Counted from the stretch's first letter, positions 51,791 to 62,795 are shown. The stretch is 64,000 bases of DNA from Orychophragmus violaceus (GCA_030180135.1 CM058239.1:63495823-63559822); one strand, 5' to 3'. Notes: generated by a model not told the origin, from the sequence alone. Made by a program: numbers and translations.

Positions 51791-52481
51791 CTCCAATGGA
51801 AGAAACACACATTCATCATATACGCAGGAGAAAAACTTTTAAATTCAATAGAGATGGGACATGGTTGTTGATCTGAGAAACTCTTCGGATAATCTGAAGA
51901 GACATGGTTGATTCTCGCTGATTTTTCGCACAAAATATAGAAAGCAAGTTCTTTTCGGTAAATAGTAGAATATGAATCGTCTAGGGCAAGAATCTTTATA
52001 GTTTCTAAAAGTTATGAGTAAAAGGTGTAAAGATCAAAAGAGACAACCATTGGTTTAGTTAATATGTTTGGGTCTTAACCGCTAATGACATTTTTTAATT
52101 ATCTTATTATAAGTTGAACCATGATAATAATAAGAAATCAATACTTTTTCGTTTTGTTTGGTATAAAACAAATCTGCAAAATCAAAAATAGCACAATATA
52201 AAATTTGAACAATGATAATGATAAGAAATCAATACCATATTCGGATTATCCAGACTAAACCTTATTTTGTACTCAAAGGAGTATTTACCAAATTCATCGT
52301 TTACCACCAAATCCATATCTATAATAATAGACAACAACTTAGAACCAAACTAAACAGACACAACAGCCACAATCAACTCCAACTCCAACCATAGACAAAG
52401 GAAAATCAGTGGTAGTGGATTCTCGGTTTAAATCCAATGACAACCGTTCTGACCAAGGTAAGTCTAGTACTTCTCAAAGAT
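51790..52481 (+). repeat. 692-bp direct repeat, right copy (empty site)
   Basis: Copy of 18111-18802, but here the sequence continues uninterrupted past AAGAT into K gag. It therefore preserves the H target site without the insertion. Confidence 0.85.
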
Positions 52482-52988
52482 CACATGACATGATTTCCTA
52501 TAAGTGTCAAGGCAGGGGCCATATGGCGCGAGACTGCCCAAACAAGAGAGTCATGGTGATCACATAAGATGAATATGATTCCCAAGATGAAATCACACCA
52601 GCTGATTATGATGAAGGCATTAGAATACATGCTGATGAAGGTGAGCTCTTGGTGATTCAGAGATTTCTATCGTTACAACCATCTCTAGAAGCACCTGAGC
52701 AAAGAGATAACCTACTCCACTCTGGGTGCAAAATCAAGGATAAGGTATGTCATTTGATAATAGATAGTGGTTCATGTGCTAACATTGCTAGTTTCACTCT
52801 TGTTGAGAAGCTAGGTCTTGAAACCAACAACCATCCGAGACCATACAATCTCCATTGGCTAAATGACAAAGAAGAGCTACAAGTTTCTAAACAAGTTGAG
52901 GTGCCTTTCTCCATTGGTCATTACAAGGACCAAATCTTGTGTGATGTTTTACCAATGCAAGCTGGTCACATTTTGCTTGGAAGGCCAT
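52337..52988 (+). pseudogene. Element K gag C-terminus and protease remnant
   Basis: Zinc-knuckle region with the first Cys changed (ATTTCC in place of ATTTGC, giving Ser), then 'GHMARDCPNK'. An in-frame TAA falls at about 52566 where J has CAA. The protease core 'LIIDSGSCANIAS' and 'GHILLGRP' remain open from about 52649. J is inserted after GCCAT at 52984-52988, inside the 'GRPW' motif. Confidence 0.85.
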
Positions 52989-54126
52989 TGATGTGGGAAT
53001 CAAGTCACCCATCCCACCAGAGATGTCATCAATGCCCAAAGAAGGACTAGCCAACCCAACCAAGGGCGATCAAAGCTATGGAAAGGATGAGCCCAAGGAA
53101 CCAGACCTTAAAACAAGAAGAGGAGGACATTTTTCTGAGCTAATCCATTATGAAGAAGAGCCTGGTCGAGTCATTATGCCCATGACCAGACCAAAAACAA
53201 GAGCTGCCCTTATAAGGCTCCATGGACCACCCGATAAATACTATGGACCAGAAATGATGAATTTCAGCCCAATACCACCAAGACCTGACCCATATGAGTC
53301 CAAACCTATGTACTGGAGTCTCTTATGGAGTCCACCAGATGAAGACACAGCCTGGATCAACTTGGAGCCACCTCTACCAACCAAATCTTCTCATGGACCG
53401 CATTTGGATCCGAATAAGGAAAATCCGGAGAACACTTGGGCTAGCACATCTCTAGCTCGTTTACTGAAGTCTACAGAGACTACCAAGGACCAAGGACCAC
53501 CAGAACACAGAAACACACGCCCAAAGATTCATCAAAACAACCTTGATCACATGAAGAAGAAAGTTTTCATTTTCGAGACTCTTTACTTTTCTAATAAAGT
53601 AAAGAAGGACCAACAGCTATTTCTCCAATCTAATCTCGACCACCCATCTATCCTAGAAGATCCTAGACGTCCATTCAAGCCAGAATACCTAGGAAAACTC
53701 CTTGTTCCAGCCGCAACCCCAGAAGCTTCCTCCTTAATGCCTAACGGCTAGTACATCAATGGCGACAACTCTCATTCTATTTATTTATGACTGTTTGTTC
53801 TTGCTGTGAATGAGCTCTATATAAGCTCCTTTCATTCATCTTTTGTCAGCACGTTTTATCAATAAGAATTCAGTCTTTTGCTTTTGCTTCAAACACTTGT
53901 TTTTGAATCAAAATCTGTCCTTGCGAGTTCTAGTAGTTTGTGGAATCAAATCACTTGAATTTCGTGTAGAGTCTGGTCTCTCTTGCGAGGAATAGCCCTT
54001 GAGAATCAGCCTCTTGCCCTCGTTGTTTGTGGATTCAAGCAGCAACCCGGTTACCCTCCATTATCCATCCGCAGCTTAAGTCCTTGTATCTTGTGTAACA
54101 CTTGGTGGAATCTGAGTCTTACATCA
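52989..54126 (+). repeat. 5' LTR of J
   Basis: TGATGTGGGAATC to TCTTACATCA. U3 contains an open frame of about 250 codons (52993-53751) that lacks its own ATG at the LTR edge, followed by TCTATATAAG (about 53816-53825) as the TATA box. A 27-bp deletion relative to the other copies lies near 53780. Confidence 0.85.
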
Positions 54127-54510
54127 TTGGTATCAGAGCTTAAAAGTTCCTATCTAAGGTGTTTTCAATCCTTATTCCTTCTCTTTGTTATTGCTTCTGT
54201 TTTGTTTCACTTTAAACCAAAAATCACAAAAAGAGTTCTCTTGATTCATTCCTTGTTCTAGTATTTGTATTTGCTTGCTACAATTTTATAAAATCCATAA
54301 AAGCTTATAAAAATATTTCGTATTCTGTTTCAGTTTATTAATTCATTATAAAACCCATAAAAATTGTTTCTGGAATTTTAGGAGTTGATTTGTTATTTTT
54401 AAAACCAAGCAAGAATCAAAGCAAAAAAAATCTGCACTTTTCTGTTTTTCTGTTTTGATTTGTTTTGGATACAACTTTGATTTCTCTTGAATCTTTTGCA
54501 AGGTACCAGC

Positions 54511-57342
54511 ATGGGAGACGAACAACCAGACCCTATGCAAGCCATTATGACTATGCTAGCTACCATTCAGAGTGACATTGCCACCATGAAAGGAGATCTT
54601 GGAACGTGTATTACACGGCTTGACCACTTGGAGCAACCAGGGCGGAATGAGCCAATATCACCAAGGAGGAACATACCACCAGCTGTTCCCAGGGCTTACA
54701 ATGACCCTAACCGTGTAGATGAGCCACCAGACCTGCAACAACAACTACATCAACCCCGTGCACCTGATCCAATTCAAGCTTCTCAAGATATACTTAACCG
54801 GAGAAACCAAGTGGACCGCAACCGTCCAAGGGATGATGAACGACACTGGCCTCCTGAAGTTAAAATAAAAGCTCCTACCTTGGCAGGAAAGATAGATCCA
54901 GCAGCCTACCTAGAGTGGGAAAGAAGAATGGACCATCTCTTTGAGTACTATGGCTATACCGAGCCAAAGAAGATTGCTCTAGCTACAGCTAGCTTCACGG
55001 ACCATGCTTTAGCATGGTGGGATCGTGAAGTGGCTGAGAAGAGAAGGCTGAGATACCCTCAGATCACACGATGGGCAGACATGAAGTTTGAACTTCACAG
55101 AAGGTATGTACCACCTCATTACCATCGAGATTTGCTAAAGAAATTTCGTTCTTTGTTTCAGGGAACTAGGAGTGTAGAGGAGTACTATGAGGAGTTTGAT
55201 CTCCTAAGAAGCCGTCTTGAGCTAGATGAAACAGAGGAGTCCCTAATGTCCCAATTTGTTGAAGGACTCCAAGACCGCATTCAAAGGAAGGTTGAGATGC
55301 AGCCTTACCATTCCTTATCCGAGCTTCTTCATCTAGCCATCCAACGTGAGCAGAAAATCAAGAAGAAGACTACAACTAGGACTAAGGCCAGTAGCACAAC
55401 TTGGAACCAACCTCAACAGCCACAACAGCCACAATCAACTCCAACTCCAACCATAGACAAAGGAAAATCTGTGGTAGTGGATTCTCGGTTTAAATCCAAT
55501 GACAACCGTTCTAACCAAGGTAAGTCTAGTACTTCTCAAAGATCACATGACATGATTTGCTATAAGTGTCAAGGCAGGGGTCATATGGCACGAGACTGTC
55601 CAAACAAGAGAGTCATGGTGATCACACAAGATGGCTATGATTCCCAAGATGAGATCACACCAGCTGATTATGATGAAGGCATTAGCATACATGCCGATGA
55701 AGGTGAGCTCTTGGTGGTTCAAAGAGTTTTGTCTTCACAACCATCTCTAGAAGAACCTGAGCAAAGAGACAACCTATTCCACTCTCGGTGCACAATCAAG
55801 GATAAGGTATGTCATTTGATAATAGATAGTGGTTCATGTGCTAACATTGCTAGTTCCACTCTTGTTGAGAAGCTAAGTCTTGAGACCCCCAACCATCCGA
55901 GACCATACAAGCTCCATTGGCTCAATGACAAAGAAGTGCTACAAGTTTCTAAACAAGTTGAGGTGCCTTTCTCCATTGGTCATTACAAGGACCGAATCTT
56001 GTGTGATGTTGCACCAATGCAAGCTGGCCACATTTTGCTTGGAAGGCCATGGCAGTATGACCGAAGCGTATCTCACAATGGCCGTACCAATGAATACTCA
56101 TTTCACCTTAATGATTGTAAGTTCACTCTTGCACCTTTAGATCAAAAGGAAGTTCGTGTGATGCAAGTAAGGGCTAAATCAAAAGCCAACAGTAGGGCTA
56201 GTTACTTTACTATGGCTAGTGTGACATCCTTTAATTTCAATGATATGATCCACTTGTCTTGTCCAAAGGTTATGAATACAGGTCCTAAGGAAGAACAAGT
56301 TGTGGAAGACCATATCAAGATGATGAAAACAACATCCCCAATGAAAGAGATGACGCCCTACAACCCTGATCCAACTCCAACTCTCGAGTTGAATGCAGCC
56401 AAAGGGATTCACTACGTCCTTCTGATAGATGCATTGCCCATAGAAACTCCAAACCGAAACAAACCACCAAAGCACCATGGTAAGGTTCTAGAATCTAAAA
56501 TTAGAATGCAACCTAACTTGCTCTATCTTGGTGCAGATCAAGAAGTTTCGAGGACGAAACCTTTTGAAGGGGGAGGGTATGATGTGGGAATCAAGCCACC
56601 CATCCCACCAGAGATGTCATCAATGCCCAAAGAAGGACTAGCCGACCCAACCAAGGGCGATCAAAGCTATGGAAAGGATGAGCCCAAGGAACCAGACCTT
56701 AAAACAAGAAGAGGAGGACATTTTTCTGAGCTAATCCATTATGAAGAAGAGCCTGGTCGAGTCATTATGCCCATGACCAGACCAAAAACAAGAGCTGCCC
56801 TTATAAGGCTCCATGGACCACCCGATAAATACTATGGACCAGAAATAATGAATTTCAGCCCAAGACCACCAAGACCTGACCCATATGAGTCCAAACCTAT
56901 GTACTGGAGTCTCTTATGGAGTCCACCAGATGAAGACACAGCCTGGATCAACTTGGAGCCACCTCTACCAACCAAATCTTCTCATGGACCGCATTTGGAT
57001 CCGAATAAGGATAATCCGGAGAACACTTGGGCTAGAACATCTCTAGCTCGTTTACTGAAGTCTACAGAGACTACCAAGGACCAAGTACCACCAGAACACA
57101 GAAACACACGCCCAAAGATTCATCAAAACAACCTTGATCACATGAAGAAGAAATTTTCCATTTTCGAGACTCTTTACTTTTCTAATAAAGTAAAGAAGGA
57201 CCAACAGCTATTTCTCCAATCTAATCTCGACCACCCATCTATCCTAGAAGATCCTAGACGTCCATTCAAGCCAGAATACCTAGGAAAACTCCTTTTTCCA
57301 GCCGCAACCCCAGAAGCTTCCTCCTTAATGCCTAACGGCTAG
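54511..57342 (+). CDS. Gag-protease polyprotein with C-terminal domain encoded in the 3' LTR (element J)
   Basis: 943 residues from the first ATG ('MGDEQPDPMQ'). Coiled coil near residues 15-45 ('MLATIQSDIATMKGDLGTC'), Retrotrans_gag core around 120-300 ('YLEWERRMDHLFEYY', 'WADMKFELHRRYVPPHYH', 'RSVEEYYEEFDLL'), CCHC knuckle C350-C363 (CYKCQGRGHMARDC), protease active site D439 ('IIDSGSC') with 'HILLGRPWQYDR'. RT and integrase are absent: the frame runs from the protease through a Lys/Pro-rich region over the purine tract into U3 of the 3' LTR. Residues about 690-943 are therefore LTR-encoded and include 'MTRPKTRAAL', reminiscent of the C-terminal motif of plant chromovirus polyproteins. The sequence resembles chromovirus Gag-protease more than Athila. 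Confidence 0.88.
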   Translation: MGDEQPDPMQAIMTMLATIQSDIATMKGDLGTCITRLDHLEQPGRNEPISPRRNIPPAVPRAYNDPNRVDEPPDLQQQLHQPRAPDPIQASQDILNRRNQVDRNRPRDDERHWPPEVKIKAPTLAGKIDPAAYLEWERRMDHLFEYYGYTEPKKIALATASFTDHALAWWDREVAEKRRLRYPQITRWADMKFELHRRYVPPHYHRDLLKKFRSLFQGTRSVEEYYEEFDLLRSRLELDETEESLMSQFVEGLQDRIQRKVEMQPYHSLSELLHLAIQREQKIKKKTTTRTKASSTTWNQPQQPQQPQSTPTPTIDKGKSVVVDSRFKSNDNRSNQGKSSTSQRSHDMICYKCQGRGHMARDCPNKRVMVITQDGYDSQDEITPADYDEGISIHADEGELLVVQRVLSSQPSLEEPEQRDNLFHSRCTIKDKVCHLIIDSGSCANIASSTLVEKLSLETPNHPRPYKLHWLNDKEVLQVSKQVEVPFSIGHYKDRILCDVAPMQAGHILLGRPWQYDRSVSHNGRTNEYSFHLNDCKFTLAPLDQKEVRVMQVRAKSKANSRASYFTMASVTSFNFNDMIHLSCPKVMNTGPKEEQVVEDHIKMMKTTSPMKEMTPYNPDPTPTLELNAAKGIHYVLLIDALPIETPNRNKPPKHHGKVLESKIRMQPNLLYLGADQEVSRTKPFEGGGYDVGIKPPIPPEMSSMPKEGLADPTKGDQSYGKDEPKEPDLKTRRGGHFSELIHYEEEPGRVIMPMTRPKTRAALIRLHGPPDKYYGPEIMNFSPRPPRPDPYESKPMYWSLLWSPPDEDTAWINLEPPLPTKSSHGPHLDPNKDNPENTWARTSLARLLKSTETTKDQVPPEHRNTRPKIHQNNLDHMKKKFSIFETLYFSNKVKKDQQLFLQSNLDHPSILEDPRRPFKPEYLGKLLFPAATPEASSLMPNG

Positions 57343-57744
57343 TACCTCAATGGCGACAACTCTCATTCTATTTCTGATTTGATTATGTTTCTCTTTTTTG
57401 ATTTATGACTGTTTGTTCTTGTTGTGAATGAGCTCTATATAAGCTCCTTTCTTTCATCTTTTGTCAGCACGTTTTATCAATAAGAATTCAGTCTTTTGCT
57501 GTTGCTTCAAACACTTGTTTTTGAATCAAAATCTGTCCTTGCGAGTTCTAGTAGTTTGTGGAATCAAATCACTTGAATTTCGTGTAGAGTCTGGTCTCTC
57601 TTGCGAGGAATAGCCCTTGAGAATCAGCCTCTTGCCCTCGTTGTTTGTGGATTCAAGCAGCAACCCGGTTACCCTCCATTATCCATCCGCAGCTTAAGTC
57701 CTTGTATCTTGTGTAACACTTGGTGGAATCTGAGTCTTACATCA
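56580..57744 (+). repeat. 3' LTR of J
   Basis: 1165 bp, contains the end of the polyprotein (stop at 57340-57342). Closer to the third LTR (58279-59443) than to its own 5' partner. Confidence 0.85.
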
Positions 57745-58278
57745 GCCATGGCAGTATGACCAAAGTGTTTCTCACAATGGTCGTACCAATGAATACTCAT
57801 TTCACCTTAATGATTGTAAGTTCACTCTTGCACCTTTAGATCAAAAGGAAGTTCGTGTGATGCAAGTAAGGGCTAAATCAAAAGCCAACAGTAGGGCTAG
57901 TTACTTTACTATGGCTAGTGTGACATCCTTTAATTTCAATGATATGATCCACTTGTCTTGTCCAAAGGTTATGAATACAGGTCCTAAGGAAGAACAAGTT
58001 GTGGAAGACCATATCAAGATGATGAAAACAACATCCCCAATGAAAGAGATGACGCCCTACAACCCTGATCCAACTCCAACTCTCGAGTTGAATGCAGCCA
58101 AAGGGATTCACTACGTCCTTCTGATAGATGCATTGCGCATAGAAACTCCAAACCGAAACAAACCACCAAAGCACCATGGTAAGGTTCTAGAATCTAAAAT
58201 TAGAATGCAACCTAACTTGCTCTATCTTGGTGCAGATCAAGAAGTTTCGAGGACGAAACCTTTTGAAGGGGGAGGGTA
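57745..58278 (+). pseudogene. Duplicated J/K hybrid internal segment
   Basis: Begins GCCATGGCAGTATGACCAAAG like K (59444 onward), then from about 57868 follows J ('gtaagggctaaatc') instead of K. The frame is open and runs on through the next LTR to 59041, giving the same LTR-encoded C-terminus. The upstream gag part is absent, so no complete protein can be made from it. Confidence 0.8.
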
Positions 58279-59443
58279 TGATGTGGGAATCAAGCCACCC
58301 ATCCCACCAGAGATGTCATCAATGCCCAAAGAAGGACTAGCCGACCCAACCAAGGGCGATCAAAGCTATGGAAAGGATGAGCCCAAGGAACCAGACCTTA
58401 AAACAAGAAGAGGAGGACATTTTTCTGAGCTAATCCATTATGAAGAAGAGCCTGTTCGAGTCATTATGCCCATGACCAGACCAAAAACAAGAGCTGCCCT
58501 TATAAGGCTCCATGGACCACCCGATAAATACTATGGACCAGAAATGATGAATTTCAGCCCAAGACCACCAAGACCTGACCCATATGAGTCCAAACCTATG
58601 TACTGGAGTCTCTTATGGAGTCCACCAGATGAAGACACAGCCTGGATCAACTTGGAGCCACCTCTACCAACCAAATCTTCTCATGGACCGCATTTGGATC
58701 CGAATAAGGATAATCCGGAGAACACTTGGGCTAGAACATCTCTAGCTCGTTTACTGAAGTCTACAGAGACTACCAAGGACCAAGTACCACCAGAACACAG
58801 AAACACACGCCCAAAGATTCATCAAAACAACCTTGATCACATGAAGAAGAAATTTTCCATTTTCGAGACTCTTTACTTTTCTAATAAAGTAAAGAAGGAC
58901 CAACAGCTATTTCTCCAATCTAATCTCGACCACCCATCTATCCTAGAAGATCCTAGACGTCCATTCAAGCCAGAATACCAAGGAAAACTCCTTTTTCCAG
59001 CCGCAACCCCAGAAGCTTCCTCCTTAATGCCTAACGGCTAGTACCTCAATGGCGACAACTCTCATTCTATTTCTGATTTGATTATGTTTCTCTTTTTTGA
59101 TTTATGACTGTTTGTTCTTGTTGTGAATGAGCTCTATATAAGCTCCTTTCTTTCATCTTTTGTCAGCACGTTTTATCAATAAGAATTCAGTCTTTTGCTG
59201 TTGCTTCAAACACTTGTTTTTGAATCAAAATCTGTCCTTGCGAGTTCTAGTAGTTTGTGGAATCAAATCACTTGAATTTCGTGTAGAGTCTGGTCTCTCT
59301 TGCGAGGAATAGCCCTTGAGAATCAGCCTCTTGCCCTCGTTGTTTGTGGATTCAAGCAGCAACCCGGTTACCCTCCATTATCCATCCGCAGCTTAAGTCC
59401 TTGTATCTTGTGTAACACTTGGTGGAATCTGAGTCTTACATCA
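58279..59443 (+). repeat. Third LTR in the J/K tandem array
   Basis: 1165 bp with only a few differences from 56580-57744 noticed (such as GAAATGATG versus GAAATAATG). Again followed by GCCATGGCAG. Confidence 0.85.
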
Positions 59444-59957
59444 GCCATGGCAGTATGACCAAAGTGTTTCTCACAATGGTCGTACCAATGAATACTCATT
59501 TCACCTTAATGATTGTAAGTTCACTCTTGCACCTTTAGATCAAAAGGAAGTTCGTGTGATGCAAGTCAAAGCTAAATAAAAGGTTAATAGTAAAGTTAGT
59601 TACTTTTCTATGGCTAGTACGGAACCTTTTTACTCCCATGATATGATACACTTGTCTTGTCCAAAGGTTTTTAGTGCAGGTTCTAAAAGAGAGCAGACCG
59701 TGGAGACCTATAGCAACAAGAAAATGGAGCCTTACCAACCTGATTTAACTCCCACACTTGATTTGAATGCAGCCAAAGGGCTTCATTACTCCCTTCTGAT
59801 AGATGCAATGCACCTAGACCCCCCCCCCAAACCGACACAATACACCAAAGCACCAAGGTAAGATTCTTGAGTCTAAACTTAGGATGCAACCTAACTTGCT
59901 CTATCTTGGTGCAAATCAAGAAGTTTCGAGGATGAAACCTTTCCAAGGGGGAGGGTA
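59444..59957 (+). pseudogene. Element K protease-distal region, decayed
   Basis: Homologous to J 56056-56579 but diverged. In-frame TAA at about 59575 and a run of C at 59820-59828 that shifts the frame. An open frame resumes at 59884 and continues into the K LTR. Confidence 0.8.
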
Positions 59958-61133
59958 TGATGTGGGAATCAAGCCACACATCCCACCCCAAATGTCCTCA
60001 ATGCCCAAAGATGGACCAGCTGACCCAACCATGGGTGATCAAAGCTATGGAGAGGATGAGCCTAAGGATCCAAACATCAAACCAAGAAAAGGAGGACATT
60101 TTCCTCAGCCAATCCATCATGAAGAAGAGCCTGGTCTAGTCATTCTTCCCATGACCAGACCAAAAACAAGAGCTGCCCTTATAAGGCTCCACAGACCACC
60201 CGATAAAGCCTATGGACCAGAAATGATGAATTTCAGCCCAAGACCACCTAGACCTGATCCATATAAGTCCGAACCCATCTACTGGAGTCTCTTATGGAGT
60301 CCACCAGATGAAGACACGACCTGGAACAACTCAGAGCCACCTCAACCAACCAAATTTTATGCTCGACCGCATTTGGATCCATATAAGGAAACTTCGGAAA
60401 ACTATTGGACCAGCACATCTACAGATCGTTTACTGAAGTATACAGAGATTACCAAGGACCAAGGAACACCAGAACACATCAACACTCGTCCAAAGATTCA
60501 TCAGAACATCCCTGACCTCATGAAGAAAAAACTTTCCATTTTCAAGACTCTTTACTCTTCTAATAAAGTAAAGAAGGGACAATGTCTATTTCTCCCATCT
60601 AATCTCGACCACTCAACAATAATAAGAGATCCTGGATGTCCATTCAAGCCAGAAGACCTAAGAAAACCCTTTTTTCCAGCCGCAACGCCAAAAGCTTCCT
60701 CTTTAATGCCTAACGGCTAGTACCATCAATGGCGACATCTCTCATTCTGTTTTTTGCTTTGATTATGTTTTCCATTTTGATTTATGACCGTTTGTTCTAG
60801 CTGTTAATGAGCTCTATATAAGCTCCTTTCATTCATACTTTGTAGGCACGTTTAAATCAATAAGAATTCAGTCTTTTGCTTTTGCTTCAAACACTTGTTT
60901 TTGAATCATAATCTGTCTTTGCAAGTTCTAGTAGTTTGTGGAATCAAATCACTTGAATTTCGTGTAGAGTCTGGTCTCTCTTGCGAGGAATAGCCCTTGA
61001 GAATCAGCCTCTTGCCCTCGTTATTTGTGGATTCAAGCAGCAACCTGGTTACTCTCCATCATCCATATCATCCATCCGCAGCTTAAGCCTTTGTATCTTG
61101 TGTAACATTTGGTGGAATCCGAGTCTTACACCA
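59958..61133 (+). repeat. 3' LTR of K, diverged, with conserved open frame
   Basis: 1176 bp. The frame through U3 (to the stop at 60718-60720) stays open with no indel relative to J over about 250 codons despite many amino-acid changes, whereas the segment after the stop has indels. TATA-like TCTATATAAG at about 60812. Confidence 0.8.
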
Positions 61134-62164
61134 CAATTTAAACAAATTCATACATATTCATCAACTTGTTCAACTCATCCACAATTAAATGATGATAGTC
61201 AATAGAAGAAGATCCTTCTTTACCTCTAAGCCATGTATTACCTACAAATAAAACAAAATCTCATTATTTTGTTCTATGTTAATGTCTTGCTCATATTTTA
61301 TTTAAAACATGTCAACATACCATTAAATCTTCCGATCCATAAAAATCGAAGCAAAACAAACAAATGCTTGTCAGGAACTTTTTGAAAACGCTGGGACAAC
61401 TCCTCAGCCATTGGGCCTTTTGCAACGCATTCTATAGCCCTTTTCCTTCAATTCCAACAACATTATTTAGCAAGGTTTACGTGATTATAAAACTATAAAA
61501 CTTATCATGTCAATAACTTACTCGGAATCTCTAAGTGTGAATTGGATTTTAGCAAGGGTACATGAATACAAACATGCCTCTGAAGAGTCATGTTTTCATT
61601 CAATCTTTCCAACCCATGTTATAGTCCCAAAAACATACATAGGAAAAAATGCATTTAAATCTAAGTTACTGTAAAATCAAAAACCACAATGTTTGCAATA
61701 TCCGATATTTTTTTTCCGTCATATTCTAATAATAACAAACTATAAACAACACTTACCAATTGAATATTTATCTAAAACCGTCCCATCAAAAATTCATTGG
61801 ATTAGTTTGATGCTAAACAAATCATCAAAAGCTGGAAGATTGAAGTTCCGACAGGTTTTTGTTTCAGCATTGATAACAATGCCCTTAAATGTTGGGCATA
61901 CTCTGTCATACTTTGGCCCTAACGAAACCTTAAAATCTGAAAAATTAAACCAACAACCTTTTTCTCTAAAAGAAAATGAAAATTTTGCACGTTGTCTCCA
62001 TACGACACAACTTGAATCCGACTTCTATATAGATTATAACAAAAAATTAATATGAGTTTTGAACAACCAAATGTTACAAAAGAATACCAAATAAAAACTC
62101 CCTCGGATTTGAGGAGCATCTTATCTATACAAAAAAATGAAAGAGGTATAAAGAAATACATATA
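61134..62164 (-). pseudogene. Multi-exon host gene relic, family not recognised
   Basis: On the minus strand several exon-like segments are bounded by splice-like signals. About 61945-61745 reads 'GPKYDRVCPTFKGIVINAE' then a stop. About 61610-61515 reads 'MTLQRHVCIHVPLL' with a GAGTAAGT donor. About 61420-61325 reads 'CVAKGPMAEELSQRFQKV' and 'LFVLLRFLWIGRF'. About 61230-61140 is a terminal exon reading 'NTWLRGKEGSSSIDYHHL' to a TAA. Exon phases are compatible for the last two. The in-frame stop in the first piece suggests a pseudogene. I could not place the protein family. Confidence 0.35.
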
Positions 62165-62643
62165 TGTGTATAGATTAGAAGAAGAAATTGATAGATTTAG
62201 AGAGTAAGCTTTAGGGTTCTTGGAGAGAATTGAAGATTGGTGGCGCAAAGAATAGAGAGAAGAGAGTCTCTAAAACCCTTAACTTTCATTTTGAGGTTAC
62301 AAGACATTATATAGGTGTTTTAACCTTACAATGGTTTAACCTAATAGAGAAAGGGACAAAATGCATAATAAAACAACAAGGACATCATCTTCTGAACCGT
62401 GGCAAACTTGGCAGGAGAGAGAGAGAGAGTGAGGACCACTTGTGGTCCACACCATTTGCGCTCCAAGCTTGAACACTCCAACGGTCACATTGCTTCCTTT
62501 TGTCCCAAGTTATGCACCTCACTTGTATGATCAGTTTCTGATCATAATTATAAGTCCCCAACTTTGCACTTCAACAATGTGCAATAGTTGTGCACATTTT
62601 GATAATACACAGCCTTAGCACATTTTTGTCTTCATGATCAATA
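62165..62643 (-). repeat. 3' LTR of element L
   Basis: In sense TATTGATCATG ... ATACACA. Contains GTGCAAAGTTGGGG (complement at 62556-62569) and TATATAA near 62309. After the first dozen bases it is only patchily similar to the E LTR. Confidence 0.75.
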
Positions 62644-62719
62644 CTCCCCCTCAAGTTCAGACTTTGGAATCACCCTAGAGACTGAACTTGGAATGATCAT
62701 GGCAACACCTCATTAAAAA

Positions 62720-62760
62720 CCTTGATGTGGAAAACCACTTGGGACCAAACCACATCAGGG
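62720..62760 (-). other. 3' hairpin of L
   Basis: Plus strand CCTTGATGTGG (62720-62730) and CCACATCAGGG (62750-62760): the E stem with one mismatch. Loop TTTGGTCCCAAGTGGTTTT in sense. Confidence 0.72.
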
Positions 62761-62795
62761 GAAAAAGAGTATGCTGCTCATGAATCAGGAGAGTT

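Larger units (their letters stand above)
52989..57744 (+). mobile_element. Element J: non-autonomous chromovirus-like gypsy element (gag-protease plus LTR-encoded domain)
   Basis: 5' LTR 52989-54126 (1138 bp), 3' LTR 56580-57744 (1165 bp), TG...CA ends. Target duplication GCCAT is at 52984-52988 and 57745-57749. Primer site TGGTATCAGAGC at 54128-54139, purine tract AAGGGGGAGGG before 56580. The LTRs differ by a 27-bp indel and a dozen or so substitutions. There is one reading frame and no RT, RNase H or integrase. Confidence 0.87.
52337..61133 (+). mobile_element. Element K: older chromovirus-like gypsy copy, host of J
   Basis: Left part: gag/protease remnant 52337-52988. Right part: diverged protease-distal region 59444-59957 and 3' LTR 59958-61133. 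Between them are copy J and a tandem duplication. The 5' end and 5' LTR are missing. The right-hand LTR differs from the J LTRs throughout but has the same layout. No RT or integrase in any part. Confidence 0.75.

Noticed and set aside
54511..57342. Programmed frameshift to a hidden RT in J
   Set aside because: No RT, RNase H or integrase motifs appear in any frame between the protease and the 3' LTR.
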